A stretch of DNA of 64,000 nt from Phytohabitans sp037414955 (GTDB lineage: Bacteria; Actinomycetota; Actinomycetes; Mycobacteriales; Micromonosporaceae). The stretch covers positions 1 to 64,000 of the forward strand of contig JBBEWH010000025.1 in assembly GCA_037414955.1 (NCBI GenBank). The letters run 5' to 3'. The notes under the pieces were generated by a model. It did not search any database. It was not told where the DNA came from and saw only the letters and a list, made by a program, of their open reading frames with translations. The translations under genes were made by a program, and so were the position numbers. This document shows positions 19,452-28,177 of the stretch, piece by piece (within the stretch, counting starts at the first letter, position 1; every line of letters starts with the position of its first letter).

Positions 19452-19507
19452 CATGATCAAGGCGTCCCTCAAGTAGCCATAACGACTTGAGGGACGCCTT
19501 GATCATG
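19452..19507. repeat. Family A palindrome, copy A7 (56 bp)
   Basis: Consensus arms with CCTCAAG/CTTGAGG inner stem and loop AGTAGCCATAACGAC. It starts 4 bp after the DUF5522 stop and lies upstream of the EamA leader. Confidence 0.95.
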
Positions 19508-19521
19508 AATAGGGTGGCCGC

Positions 19522-19557
19522 GTGCCGCACATACTGCTTTCGCCACCCGCCCGCTAA
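19522..19557 (+). CDS. Possible leader peptide of the EamA gene
   Basis: GTG CCG CAC ATA CTG CTT TCG CCA CCC GCC CGC TAA would encode an 11-residue peptide, with AGGGTGG 5 bp upstream. The TAA stop forms the three-base loop of a perfect 8-bp hairpin (19547-19565). The arrangement resembles translation-sensitive attenuation. No expression evidence exists. Confidence 0.3.
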   Translation: MPHILLSPPAR

Positions 19558-19644
19558 GCGGGCGGCTCTCCACTGAACCCCGCCGCGCGTAGGTCGCGCG
19601 GTGGATGGTTGCTGCCCGCTGCCGCGGCCCTGCCAGCCATCCAC
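19547..19644 (+). promoter_or_regulatory. Structured leader of the EamA gene (three hairpins)
   Basis: Three successive perfect stems: CCGCCCGC/GCGGGCGG (19547-19565), CCGCGCG/CGCGCGG (19583-19601) and GTGGATGG/CCATCCAC (19601-19644). The third ends 13 bp before the GTG start and next to the GTGGAG ribosome-binding site. The second and third share base 19601, so they could compete. Regulation by leader structure is inferred. Confidence 0.4.
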
Positions 19645-19657
19645 AGTGGAGTAAATC

Positions 19658-20524
19658 GTGCGTGGTCTCTTCTTCATTTCCGTCGCCGCGACGAGTTGGG
19701 GCACCGGTGCCGCCGCCGCGGTGCTGCTCTACCGCACCAGCGGTCTCGGCCCGATCGCCGTCTCGTACTGGCGGTTCGTCCTCGGCGGGGTCATCCTCGC
19801 CGTCCTGCTGGCGGCGCGCCGCCGCCGGCTGCTCACCCGTCCGCGCTGGTCGGTGCTCACGCTGACCGGGGTCGGGCTGGCGGTCTACCACACCGCCTTC
19901 TACGGCGCGCTCGCGTACGCGGGGCTCGCCGTCGGCACCGTCGTCACGCTCGGCGCCGGGCCGGTGCTCATCGCGCTCGGCGGGCATCTCACCGCCCGCG
20001 AGCGTCTCGGCCGGGGCGGCGCGGCCGCCGTCGCGCTCGCGGTCGCCGGCCTGGTGCTGCTCACCGGCGGCATGGGCGCGGTCGGACCGCGCCCGTGGCT
20101 GGGCGTGGGGCTGGCGTTGCTGTCGGCTGTCGGGTACGCGGCGGTGACGCTGCTGACCCGAGCCACGGGTACCGGCACCGACCCGTACGAGACGGCGCTG
20201 GTCGGGTTCGTCATCGGTGGGCTGTGCCTGTTGCCGCTGGCGCTGGTGGAGGGCGTGCTGCCGTCCGGTGCCGGGCTGACTGAGTCGGTCGGGTGGCTGC
20301 TGTACCTGGGCGCGGTGCCGACCGCCCTCGCGTACGGCCTGTTCTTCGCCGGCCTGGCCGTCGTGCGCGCCACGACCGCGTCGGTGGTGGCGCTTCTCGA
20401 ACCGGTGACGGCGGCGCTGCTCGCGGTCTGGGTGTTCGGCGAGCACCTCACCGCGACAGCGGTGGCCGGCTCGGCGTTCCTCCTCGCCGCCGTCGCCACG
20501 CTCGCCCGCGCCGAAACCCGGTAG
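19658..20524 (+). CDS. EamA/DMT-family transporter
   Basis: A 288-residue inner-membrane protein with about ten hydrophobic segments and two EamA repeats, each with the usual Glu/Pro-containing end (second: ATTASVVALLEPVTAALLAVW). Family members export amino acids or metabolites; the substrate cannot be told from sequence. The GTG start has GTGGAG upstream. The preceding leader with hairpins and a possible small peptide may control it. Confidence 0.92.
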   Translation: MRGLFFISVAATSWGTGAAAAVLLYRTSGLGPIAVSYWRFVLGGVILAVLLAARRRRLLTRPRWSVLTLTGVGLAVYHTAFYGALAYAGLAVGTVVTLGAGPVLIALGGHLTARERLGRGGAAAVALAVAGLVLLTGGMGAVGPRPWLGVGLALLSAVGYAAVTLLTRATGTGTDPYETALVGFVIGGLCLLPLALVEGVLPSGAGLTESVGWLLYLGAVPTALAYGLFFAGLAVVRATTASVVALLEPVTAALLAVWVFGEHLTATAVAGSAFLLAAVATLARAETR

Positions 20525-20530
20525 GGAGTG

Positions 20531-20580
20531 AGGAAGGGACCCTTCCTATGCGAAAAGCGCTATAAAGGGTCCCTTCCTTG
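20531..20580. repeat. Family B element, copy B1 (50 bp)
   Basis: Left AGGAAGGG-A-CCCTTCCT is itself palindromic, then ATGCGAAAAGCGCTATAA, then AGGGTCCCTTCCTT. It starts 6 bp after the EamA stop and lies 20 bp before lhgO. Confidence 0.9.
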
Positions 20581-20600
20581 CACCCAGTAGGGTCTTACGC

Positions 20601-21785
20601 ATGGTGAGGGTTGTCGTCGTGGGTGCGGGCATCGTGGGGTTGGCTACCGCGCACCGGCTCACCCTGGAATACCCGGACGCGCAGGTCACGGTGCTCGACA
20701 AGGAGCAGCGGGTCGCGGCGCACCAGACCGGGCACAACTCCGGGGTGATCCACGCGGGCGTGTACTACAAACCGGGCAGCCTCAAGGCGCGGCTCTGCGC
20801 GGCCGGCAGCCAGTCCATGGTGGACTTCTGCCGGACGCACGGCGTCCCGGTGGAGGTGTGCGGCAAGCTCATCGTGGCCACCGACGAGAGCGAGTTGCCC
20901 CGGCTGCGCGCCCTCCATGAGCGGGCCACCGCCAACGGCTTGCCGGTGCGGCTCCTGAGCCCGGCCGAGGCCGCCGAGTTCGAGCCCGAGGTCAACTGCG
21001 TCGCGGCGCTGCACGTGGCGAGCACCGGCATCGTCGACTTCGCCGCGGTGTGCGCCACGCTCGCCGCGCTGGTCGAGAAGGCGGGTGGCGAGATCCGGTT
21101 CGGCGCCCGCGTCACCGGCATCGCCCGCCGCAGCGGCCAGCAGGTGGTGCGCACCACGAGCGGCGACATCCTGGCCGACGCGCTGGTCAACTGCGCCGGG
21201 CTGCACGCCGACCGGGTGGCGCGGCTGGCCGGCGTCGATCCGCCGGCGCGGATCGTGCCGTTCCGGGGAGAGTACTTCGAGCTGCGCCCCGACCGGCGCG
21301 ACCTCGTGCGGGGCCTGATCTACCCGGTGCCGGACCCGCAGTTCCCGTTCCTCGGCGTGCACCTCACCCGGATGATCGACGGCAGCGTGCACGCCGGGCC
21401 GAACGCGGTGCTGGCGCTCGCCCGCGAGGGGTACTCGTGGGGGCGGATCAACCCGCGCGACATCGCCGACTTCGGCGCGTACCCGGGACTGTGGCGGCTG
21501 GCCCGCCGCCATTTCGGGTACGGGCTGCAGGAGGTGCGGCGGTCCCTGTCCCGCGGCCGGTTCGCGCGGAGTCTCGCCCGGCTGGTGCCGGCGGTGACCG
21601 AGGCCGACCTGGTGCCGGCCGGCGCGGGCGTGCGCGCGCAGGCGATCACGCCGCACGGCGCGCTGGTCGACGACTTCCTTATCGTGTCCCAGGACCGCCA
21701 GGTACACGTCCTGAACGCACCGTCCCCAGCCGCAACGAGCTCCCTGGAAATCGCCAAGCACATCGTGACGCGACTGGCATGTTGA
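20601..21785 (+). CDS. lhgO: L-2-hydroxyglutarate oxidase
   Basis: A 394-residue FAD-dependent oxidase of the LhgO/YgaF type, oxidising L-2-hydroxyglutarate to 2-oxoglutarate. The FAD-binding Rossmann motif VVVGAGIVGLATAHRL is at the N-terminus. Family signatures HQTGHNSGVIHAGVYY, GSLKARLC, PFRGEYFEL and PHGALVDDFLI are present. Length is normal. Confidence 0.93.
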   Translation: MVRVVVVGAGIVGLATAHRLTLEYPDAQVTVLDKEQRVAAHQTGHNSGVIHAGVYYKPGSLKARLCAAGSQSMVDFCRTHGVPVEVCGKLIVATDESELPRLRALHERATANGLPVRLLSPAEAAEFEPEVNCVAALHVASTGIVDFAAVCATLAALVEKAGGEIRFGARVTGIARRSGQQVVRTTSGDILADALVNCAGLHADRVARLAGVDPPARIVPFRGEYFELRPDRRDLVRGLIYPVPDPQFPFLGVHLTRMIDGSVHAGPNAVLALAREGYSWGRINPRDIADFGAYPGLWRLARRHFGYGLQEVRRSLSRGRFARSLARLVPAVTEADLVPAGAGVRAQAITPHGALVDDFLIVSQDRQVHVLNAPSPAATSSLEIAKHIVTRLAC

Positions 21786-21855
21786 TCGAGGAAGCGACGA
21801 GGAAGCGACGAGGAAAGAGCGAGGCGGCTTTCGCTGGGCGCGGGGAGGCTTTAGG

Positions 21856-22416
21856 GTGGCCGCCGTGCTTCTGAAATGTGCGCTCGGCGCAGGGCTACTG
21901 CTCATGGCGGGCTGTAGTGACAAGGCGGGGGCGAACACGCCGCCGCCCGCTCCGGCCATAGCCACGTTTCCCGCCGCGGCGGCCGGCGGTGCCTGCGCGT
22001 TGCTCGACTACGACGCGATCGCTGCGGCGCTCGGCGTCCGGTTCGACGTGGCGGCCGCCAGCCGGTACGACAAGACGTCGGCCTGCGTGGTGCAGGCGGA
22101 GGGAGCGGCCCGGCCCGACCTCATGCTGTCGGTCGTGCCCAGCAGCGCCGACGCGACGATGCTGGCCAAGGACATCGCGCCGGACGGCGCCACGACGGTC
22201 AAGGGGCTGGGCAAGGCCGCCTACCGCGCGACCCGGTCGGCGGCCAAGGGCAGCGGGCCGGTGGCCGAGGTCGCGTGGCTCACGGCGGACAAGAAGCTCC
22301 TCACGCTGCGCTACACGCTGCCGGCGGGCGAGCCGAAGGCCGCCGCCGACGCGCTCGCCGGCAAGCTCGTCACCCTCGCCAAACAGCTGCCGAGCGGCGC
22401 GAAAGCCGCGGGATAG
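21856..22416 (+). CDS. Putative lipoprotein, DUF3558-like
   Basis: A 186-residue exported lipoprotein: signal ending in LLLMAGC, a Pro/Ala spacer, then a domain starting ACALLDYDAIAAALG and containing a second cysteine (ACVVQAEG). Two domain cysteines in this arrangement recall DUF3558-type actinobacterial lipoproteins, but the match is uncertain. Just upstream lies a tandem GAGGAAGCGAC duplication (about 21788-21810). Confidence 0.75.
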   Translation: MAAVLLKCALGAGLLLMAGCSDKAGANTPPPAPAIATFPAAAAGGACALLDYDAIAAALGVRFDVAAASRYDKTSACVVQAEGAARPDLMLSVVPSSADATMLAKDIAPDGATTVKGLGKAAYRATRSAAKGSGPVAEVAWLTADKKLLTLRYTLPAGEPKAAADALAGKLVTLAKQLPSGAKAAG

Positions 22417-22430
22417 CGGCGGCGGCGGGC

Positions 22431-23117
22431 TCAGCGGGCGGCGACAAAAACTCGGGACGCGACCTCGCGGGGCAGCCTGATCTTGTCGCCGGACCGGTCG
22501 ATGGTCACGCCGTCGCGCTCCTGCGCGACGGTGACCGTCACGCCCGGGTCGACGCCAGCCGCGTGCAGCTGGCGCAGCACCTCGGCGTCGGTCTGCACGC
22601 TCTCGCAGATGCGCCGCACGGTCACCGTGCCGGTCAGGCCGGGGAAGGCCAGGTTGCGCTCGGAAGGCTCGGCCTCCAGCGCGGCCTCGGGCGCGCCGTC
22701 GCCGAACGCGTCCAGGCCGGGGATCGGGTTACCGTACGGCGAGCGGGTGGGCCGGCCCAGCAGCTCGTAGACCTTCTTCTCCACGGTCTCGCCCATGACG
22801 TGCTCCCACCGGCAGGCCTCCTCGTGGGCCTCCTCGTAGGGCACGCCGATGACGTTGACGAGCAGGAGCTCGGCGAGGCGGTGCTTGCGCATGACCGACA
22901 CCGCGTACTTCCGGCCGGTGTCCGTCAGGTGGAGGTGCCGGTCGCCCTCGACGGTGAGCAGGCCGGTGCGCTCCATGCGGGCGACGGTCTGGCTGACGGT
23001 CGGGCCGCTCTGGTGCAGCCGCTCGGCGATGCGCGCCCGCAGCGGGGTGACACCTTCCTCTTCCAGCTCAAGGATCGTCTTCAGGTACATCTCGGTGGTG
23101 TCGACAAGGTCATTCAC
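22431..23117 (-). CDS. DtxR/IdeR-family metal-dependent regulator
   Basis: A 228-residue regulator. The N-terminal winged helix (TTEMYLKTILELEEEGV, RIAERLHQSGPTVSQTVARM) is followed by a metal-binding/dimer domain with EEACRWEHVM, holding the ancillary-site Cys, Glu and His of DtxR, and a C-terminal SH3-like domain. Length and residues fit the iron regulators DtxR/IdeR rather than the shorter MntR. GTG at 23117 has GGAGG upstream. In mycobacteria ideR is next to sigB; here they are about 20 kb apart. Confidence 0.93.
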   Translation of the reverse strand: MNDLVDTTEMYLKTILELEEEGVTPLRARIAERLHQSGPTVSQTVARMERTGLLTVEGDRHLHLTDTGRKYAVSVMRKHRLAELLLVNVIGVPYEEAHEEACRWEHVMGETVEKKVYELLGRPTRSPYGNPIPGLDAFGDGAPEAALEAEPSERNLAFPGLTGTVTVRRICESVQTDAEVLRQLHAAGVDPGVTVTVAQERDGVTIDRSGDKIRLPREVASRVFVAAR

Positions 23118-23194
23118 AGCACGGCCTCCCGGACCCAAATGCTACCCTGCGTGCCCGACGGCCAGCCGCCCCCGGGACCGGGCACACTGGTCCC

Positions 23195-24013
23195 ATGAGC
23201 CTCGTGGACGCGCCCACGCTCGCCACCGCGCTGGCCGGTGAGCGGCCGCCAACCCTACTCGACGTGCGCTGGCGGCTCGCCGGGCCGCCCGGCCGCGACG
23301 ACTACCGGGCCGGTCATCTGCCGGGCGCGGTCTTCATCGACCTCGATGCCGAGCTGTGCGGCCCGCCCGGGGCCGGCGGCCGGCACCCGCTGCCCGAGCC
23401 GGCCGTGCTGGAGCGCGCGCTGCGGGCCGCGGGCGTCCGAGCGGGCCACCCGGTGGTCGTGTACGACGGCGGCGACGGCATGGCCGCGGCCCGCGCCTGG
23501 TGGACGCTGCGCTGGGCGGGGCACGACGACGTCCGGGTGCTCGACGGTGGATTCCCGGCCTGGGTGGCCGCCGGGCAGCCGGTGACCACCGAGGTGCCGG
23601 CCCCGGCGCCGGGCGACGTCACGGTCCGGCCGGGCGCGCTGCCGGTCCTCGACGCCGCCGGCGCGGCCAAGCTCGCCGCCTCGGGCGCGCTGCTCGACGC
23701 GCGGGCCGCCGCCCGCTACCGCGGCGAGGTCGAGCCGGTCGACCCGGTGGCGGGCCACATCCCGGGCGCGGTCAACCTGCCGGCCACCGACCAGGTCGGC
23801 CCGGACGGCCGGTTCCGCGCCGCGGCGGCGCTCCGGGCACGGTTCGCCGAGGCCGGCGTCGCGGCGGGGGTACCGGTGGGCGCGTACTGCGGTTCCGGCG
23901 TGACCGCCGCGCAGACCGTGCTGGCGCTGCACCTGATCGGCCGCACCGACGCGGCGCTCTACGTCGGCTCGTGGAGCGAGTGGATCACCGATCCGTCGCG
24001 GCCCATCGAATAG
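23195..24013 (+). CDS. sseA: Thiosulfate/3-mercaptopyruvate sulfurtransferase
   Basis: A 272-residue two-domain rhodanese. The inactive N-terminal domain contains LLDVRWRL and YRAGHLPGAVFIDLD. The C-terminal domain holds the catalytic cysteine in AYCGSGVTA near residue 229. Cytoplasmic. Its TAG stop shares one base with the GTG start of the P450 gene. Confidence 0.92.
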   Translation: MSLVDAPTLATALAGERPPTLLDVRWRLAGPPGRDDYRAGHLPGAVFIDLDAELCGPPGAGGRHPLPEPAVLERALRAAGVRAGHPVVVYDGGDGMAAARAWWTLRWAGHDDVRVLDGGFPAWVAAGQPVTTEVPAPAPGDVTVRPGALPVLDAAGAAKLAASGALLDARAAARYRGEVEPVDPVAGHIPGAVNLPATDQVGPDGRFRAAAALRARFAEAGVAAGVPVGAYCGSGVTAAQTVLALHLIGRTDAALYVGSWSEWITDPSRPIE

Positions 24014-25239
24014 TGATCGTCGACCCGCTGGCCGCGCTCACCCGGCTGCACCGCCGGCGGGGTGACGTCGCCCGCATCCCGGTGCCGGGCGTGCGGGCGT
24101 ACCTGGTCAGCGACCCCGACGCGATCCAGGACGCGCTCACCCGCACCCAGCGGGAGTACGCCAAGGGCGTGGGCTGGCGCGGCCGGGAGCCCTTGCGCCG
24201 GGTGCTCGGGCAGGGCCTGCTGACCAGTCCGCCCGAGCTGCACCGGGAGCAGCGGCGGCTGGTCCAGCCGCTGTTCCACGGCGAGCGCGTCGCGGCGTAC
24301 GCGGAAACCTTCACCGCGCTCGCCGACGCCGCCTTCGCGGCCTGGCGCCCCGGCGAGGTCCGCGAGGTGCACCGCGACCTGAGCGAGCTGACACTCGCGA
24401 TCGTCGCGCGCACCATCTTCGACGTGGCCGTCGACGCCGACGCGATCACCACGATCAGCCGGGCGATCGGCCGCAACCAGCGCGCGCTGCGCCGCGAGGT
24501 ACTGCCCGGCGGGCGCCTGCTGGACGCGCTGCCGCTGCCCGCCACCCGCCGCTGGCGCGCCGACAGCCGCGCCGTCGACGCGGTGATACACGCCCTGATC
24601 GCCGATCGCCGCGCGCATCCCGGCGGCGCCGACCTGCTCAGCCTCCTGCTCGCCACCGGCATGCCGGCGCGGCAGGTGCGCGACGAGGCGATCACGCTGC
24701 TGATCGCCGGGCACGAGACCACCGCCAACGCGCTCGCCTGGACGTTCCACCTGCTCGCGACCCACCCGGCGGCGCAGGACAGGATCGCCGACGATGATGG
24801 CGAGTACACCATGGCGGTGGTCCGGGAGGCGCTGCGCCTGTACCCACCGGCGTGGGCGATCTGGCGCCGGCTGGTCGCCGACCGGGAGGTCGGGGGCCGG
24901 CGGCTGCCGGCCGGGTCGACGCTGATCCTCAGCCCGTGGGTGGTGCACCGCGATCCGCGCTGGTGGCCGGAGCCGGCGGCGTTCCAGCCGGAGCGCTGGC
25001 TGCCGCCCGCGAGCGCGCCCCGGCGGTACACCTATTTCCCGTTCGGCGCGGGGCCGCGCCAGTGCGTGGGGAACGGGTTCGCGGAGCTGGAGGCCGCGCG
25101 GGTGACGGCGGCGGTCTGCCGGCGCTGGCGGCTCGCGCCGGCGCCCGGCGCACCTCCGGTCGCGCCCCAGCCCTTGATCACCCTCCGCCCCCGCCACGGC
25201 GTCTTTCTGGCGGTCACCCCGCGCCGCCCCCTCCCATGA
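24013..25239 (+). CDS. Cytochrome P450
   Basis: A 408-residue heme monooxygenase. The I-helix oxygen-activating motif AGHETT is near residue 232, the K-helix ExxR is in VVREALRLYPP, and the heme-ligand motif FPFGAGPRQCVGNGFA puts the cysteine near residue 350. No membrane anchor, as expected for bacterial P450s. The substrate is unknown and no redox partner is nearby. GTG at 24013 overlaps the sseA stop. The TGA stop is provided by the first bases of repeat A8. Confidence 0.95.
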   Translation: MIVDPLAALTRLHRRRGDVARIPVPGVRAYLVSDPDAIQDALTRTQREYAKGVGWRGREPLRRVLGQGLLTSPPELHREQRRLVQPLFHGERVAAYAETFTALADAAFAAWRPGEVREVHRDLSELTLAIVARTIFDVAVDADAITTISRAIGRNQRALRREVLPGGRLLDALPLPATRRWRADSRAVDAVIHALIADRRAHPGGADLLSLLLATGMPARQVRDEAITLLIAGHETTANALAWTFHLLATHPAAQDRIADDDGEYTMAVVREALRLYPPAWAIWRRLVADREVGGRRLPAGSTLILSPWVVHRDPRWWPEPAAFQPERWLPPASAPRRYTYFPFGAGPRQCVGNGFAELEAARVTAAVCRRWRLAPAPGAPPVAPQPLITLRPRHGVFLAVTPRRPLP

Positions 25240-25290
25240 TCAAGGCGTCCCTCAAGTCGTTATAGCTACTTGCGGGACGCCTTGATCATG
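25235..25290. repeat. Family A palindrome, copy A8 (56 bp)
   Basis: Same termini; the loop is in the opposite orientation (GTCGTTATAGCTAC). One stem mismatch (CCTCAAGT against ACTTGCGG). It holds the P450 stop codon and ends 36 bp before the next gene. Confidence 0.93.
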
Positions 25291-25325
25291 GGAGGGGTGC
25301 CGCGGTGGGCGAGCCCGGTGGCACG

Positions 25326-26516
25326 ATGAGCGGCATGGCGGACGGCGCGGTGGTGGTATGGGACGAGGCCTTGCTGGGATACAACCTGGGTGACCACCCG
25401 CTCGACCCGGTGCGGGTCGAGCTGACCATGGCGCTCGCCCGCGAGCTCGGCGTGCTCGACCGGCCCGGCGTCCGCGTCGTCGCGCCCAAGCCCGCCGACG
25501 ACGCCGCGCTCACCCGGGTGCACCGCGCCGACTACCTCGACGCGATCCGGGCCGCGCCCGACGACCCGTACTTCTCCGGATGGGGCCTCAACACCGGCGA
25601 CAACCCCGTCTTCGAGGGGATGCACGAGGCCAGCGCGCTGATCTGCGGCGCGACGCTCGCGGCCGCCGAGGCGGTCTGGCGCGGCGAGGCGCGGCGGGCC
25701 GTCAACGTCGCGGGCGGGCTCCACCACGCCATGCCCGCGCGGGCCGCCGGCTTCTGCGTGTACAACGACCCGGCCGTCGCCATCGCCCGGCTGCTCGACC
25801 TGGGCGCCGAGCGGATCGCATACGTGGACATCGACGTGCATCATGGCGATGGCGTGCAGGAGATGTTCTACACCGATCCGCGGGTGCTCACGGTCAGCCT
25901 GCACGAGACGCCGCTGGCGCTGTTCCCCGGCACCGGCTTCCCCGAGGAGACCGGCGGCGACGGCGCCGAGGGCAGCGCCGTCAACATCGCGCTGCCGCCG
26001 GGCACGGGTGACGCCAGCTGGCTGCGCGCGTTCCACGCGGTGGTCCCCTCGGTGCTGCGGGCGTTCCGGCCCCAGGTGCTCTTCGCCCAGTGCGGCGCCG
26101 ACAGCCACCGCCTCGACCCGCTCGCCGACCTGCGGCTCTCCGTCGACGGGCAGCGCGCCGCCCACCTGGCCCTGCGGGCGCTCGCCGACGAGCTGTGCGA
26201 GGGCCGGTGGGTGGCGACCGGCGGCGGGGGGTACGCGCTGGCCGAGGTGGTGCCGCGGACCTGGACGCATCTGCTCGCCACCGCGACCGGCGAGCCGCTC
26301 GACCCGGCCACGCCGACGCCGGCGGCCTGGCGCCAGCTGGCGCGGAAGCGGTGTCCCGGGCGCGAGGTGCCGCTGCGGATGACCGACGACGCCGACGTGT
26401 CGTACCGGCCGTGGCAGCCGGAGAGCGAGCCGAACGCCGTCGACCGCGCCATCATGGCCACCCGCAAGGCCGTGTTCCCCCTGGTCGGCCTAGACCCCCA
26501 CGACCCCCGCGACTAG
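25326..26516 (+). CDS. Histone-deacetylase/AcuC-family hydrolase
   Basis: A 396-residue zinc hydrolase of the arginase-deacetylase fold. Class I HDAC signatures are present: GLHHAMPARAAGFCVYNDPA, YVDIDVHHGDGVQEMFY with metal ligands, FPGTGFPEE and QCGADSH. Related bacterial AcuC proteins deacetylate acetyl-CoA synthetase. ATG at 25326 follows GGTGG; GTG at 25305 and ATG at 25335 are alternatives. An acyl-transferase that could act oppositely is encoded 14 kb away (40157). Confidence 0.92.
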   Translation: MSGMADGAVVVWDEALLGYNLGDHPLDPVRVELTMALARELGVLDRPGVRVVAPKPADDAALTRVHRADYLDAIRAAPDDPYFSGWGLNTGDNPVFEGMHEASALICGATLAAAEAVWRGEARRAVNVAGGLHHAMPARAAGFCVYNDPAVAIARLLDLGAERIAYVDIDVHHGDGVQEMFYTDPRVLTVSLHETPLALFPGTGFPEETGGDGAEGSAVNIALPPGTGDASWLRAFHAVVPSVLRAFRPQVLFAQCGADSHRLDPLADLRLSVDGQRAAHLALRALADELCEGRWVATGGGGYALAEVVPRTWTHLLATATGEPLDPATPTPAAWRQLARKRCPGREVPLRMTDDADVSYRPWQPESEPNAVDRAIMATRKAVFPLVGLDPHDPRD

Positions 26517-26527
26517 CCCCGGTTTCC

Positions 26528-26580
26528 CATGATCAAGGCGTCATTCACGTCGTGCTAACGACGTGAAGGACGCCTTGATC
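26528..26580. repeat. Family A palindrome, copy A9, right end eroded
   Basis: CATGATCAAGGCGTCATTCACGT on the left is opposed by ACGTGAAGGACGCCTTGATC on the right; the terminal ATG is missing (TTTC instead). It lies between convergent deacetylase and RibD-like genes. Confidence 0.9.
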
Positions 26581-26597
26581 TTTCAGTCTTTGTCGAC

Positions 26598-27218
26598 TCA
26601 CTCCGTGTCGATGCCAACGGCGCCGAAGGTGGGCGCGCCCGCGTAGTCGTACGTGTGGATCGTGACGCCGGTCGGGGTCGATGTGACGTCGCTGAGCCGG
26701 AAGCTGGACGGGGTGCGACCCTCGGCGAAGAGCCGCTTGCCGGCGCCCAGCACCACCGGGAAGACGATCAGCCGCATCGTGTCGATCAGGTTGGCGTCGA
26801 ACAGGCTCTGCACGAGCGCCCCGCTGCCGTGGATCTGCAGCTCGCGGCCGGGCTGCTGCTTCAGTGCGGCGACCGCTTCGGCCACGTCGCCCTGGATGAT
26901 CGTGCTGTTCGTCCAGTCGGCCTTGGTGAGTGTGCGGGAGGCGACATGCTTGGGCAGCGTGTTCAGCCCGTTCGACACCGGGTCGTCGGGGTCGTGCATC
27001 TGGGGCCAGCTCCCCGCGAAGATCTCGTACGTCTTGCGGCCCAGCACGAAGCCGTCCACCTCGCGGAAGACCGACTCCATGTACCGGCCGAGCTCCTCGT
27101 CGAAGAACGGCACCAGCCAGCCGCCCTGCGTGAAGCCGCCGCTGGTGTCCTCGCCCGGCCCGCCGGGTCCTTGGTAGACGCCGTCCAGGGTGATGAAGGT
27201 GGTAGCGGTAAGTCTCAT
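26598..27218 (-). CDS. RibD C-terminal/dihydrofolate-reductase-fold protein
   Basis: A 206-residue protein of the YyaP/RibD_C group (ATTFITLDGVYQGPGG, FVLGRKTYEIFAGSWP, LIVFPVVLGAGKRLFAEG). Members share the DHFR fold; those like this one have no established substrate. ATG at 27218 has AGGGGC upstream. It is the first gene of the accessory stretch that runs to about 32 kb. Confidence 0.88.
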   Translation of the reverse strand: MRLTATTFITLDGVYQGPGGPGEDTSGGFTQGGWLVPFFDEELGRYMESVFREVDGFVLGRKTYEIFAGSWPQMHDPDDPVSNGLNTLPKHVASRTLTKADWTNSTIIQGDVAEAVAALKQQPGRELQIHGSGALVQSLFDANLIDTMRLIVFPVVLGAGKRLFAEGRTPSSFRLSDVTSTPTGVTIHTYDYAGAPTFGAVGIDTE

Positions 27219-27247
27219 GCCCCTATGACACCCCAGCCGGCGCGAAC

Positions 27248-27436
27248 TCATCGCCCCGACGCCGATTTCTTGACGTCGACGATCCGCCCGTCTGCGAAGA
27301 TCCGCACCTGACACCGCCCCGCCAACGCCTCCAGCGCATCCAGAGCTGGGCCGCGGAATTCGTTGCCCTGCTGGTGGGCTAGAAGGCGCGGCACGTAGCT
27401 GAGGCTATCGATCGCATCGATGATCATCTCAAACAT
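27248..27436 (-). CDS. Small hypothetical protein
   Basis: A 62-residue protein (MFEMIIDAIDSLSYVPRLLA at the N-terminus, DGRIVDVKK near the end). Start ATG has GAGGGC upstream. Composition looks protein-like, with an N-terminal amphipathic helix. It follows the 164-residue gene by 42 bp on the same strand, so the two may be an operon. Function unknown. Confidence 0.5.
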   Translation of the reverse strand: MFEMIIDAIDSLSYVPRLLAHQQGNEFRGPALDALEALAGRCQVRIFADGRIVDVKKSASGR

Positions 27437-27478
27437 GGTTGGTGGTGCCCTCGTCGAGAATCGTGAACAGCCGAGGCA

Positions 27479-27973
27479 TCAGGGCAGCGCACGACAACGG
27501 GAGATCCGGAATTGCTGCTCCAGCGCGCTGCCCTCGAGGGCCTCGTCCAGGTGGCGCTGAAGTACGCCGGGGACCCGATTGAGGTCTGTGTGCGTCAACG
27601 CCTCGAAGACCGCATCCCACCGATCTTCGAGGCCGGGGCGAGTATCAAGCGGCATGAGCAGTCGCTGTGGTGGCTGGGCCTCGCCGGTGACGGTCTTGGC
27701 GTGCACGAGGACCGCGCCGATGTCGTGGTCCAAGCCGTCGATCTGGTCGGCGTCGTAGTCCCAGTGCTGAAGTTTGAAGGTTCGATCGCGGTCGGAGCGG
27801 GTCCATCCCTGCCGTTGCGCATCGGTGTCGGCTGCGGTCGTGACGGGTTGGATGTCGACGAATGCTTGCCTGCCCGGGCCGGAGGCGGGTACCTCGGTGA
27901 CGAGGCGCCGGCCCAGGCGCAGCGAGGTCAGCTTGTCGGTAGGCCACTGCGGCGGGCTGACGTCGTCGCTCAT
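27479..27973 (-). CDS. Hypothetical protein
   Basis: A 164-residue soluble protein with a strong ribosome-binding site (GGGAGGCAGC before ATG). It is rich in Asp, Arg and Trp (TFKLQHWDYDADQIDGLDHD). No family recognised. It lies upstream of the 62-residue gene and downstream of a stretch with a possible gene remnant. It may belong to the accessory stretch. Confidence 0.65.
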   Translation of the reverse strand: MSDDVSPPQWPTDKLTSLRLGRRLVTEVPASGPGRQAFVDIQPVTTAADTDAQRQGWTRSDRDRTFKLQHWDYDADQIDGLDHDIGAVLVHAKTVTGEAQPPQRLLMPLDTRPGLEDRWDAVFEALTHTDLNRVPGVLQRHLDEALEGSALEQQFRISRCRALP

Positions 27974-28177
27974 GCTGCCTCCCGCTCGGTGGGGCGCTCG
28001 ACAAGCTAACCGTTGACGAACGTGGCGCCGGCGCGGACCGGCTCGATCGGCAGGCCGGCGATCGCTTGCTCGGCCGAAGGGAGTGGGGAGGGAGACGGCG
28101 GCATCGGCACACAGGGTGCGCAGCCAGGTCGTCCCCTCAAGGAAGTGATGGAAACACGACCGAGTGGCCGCCAGCTT
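27974..28177 (-). other. Gap with possible gene remnant
   Basis: About 200 bp without a supported gene. On minus a frame reads SAEQAIAGLPIEPVRAGATF and then stops just before the hypothetical gene; it could be the tail of a lost gene. No promoter or repeat was recognised. Confidence 0.25.
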
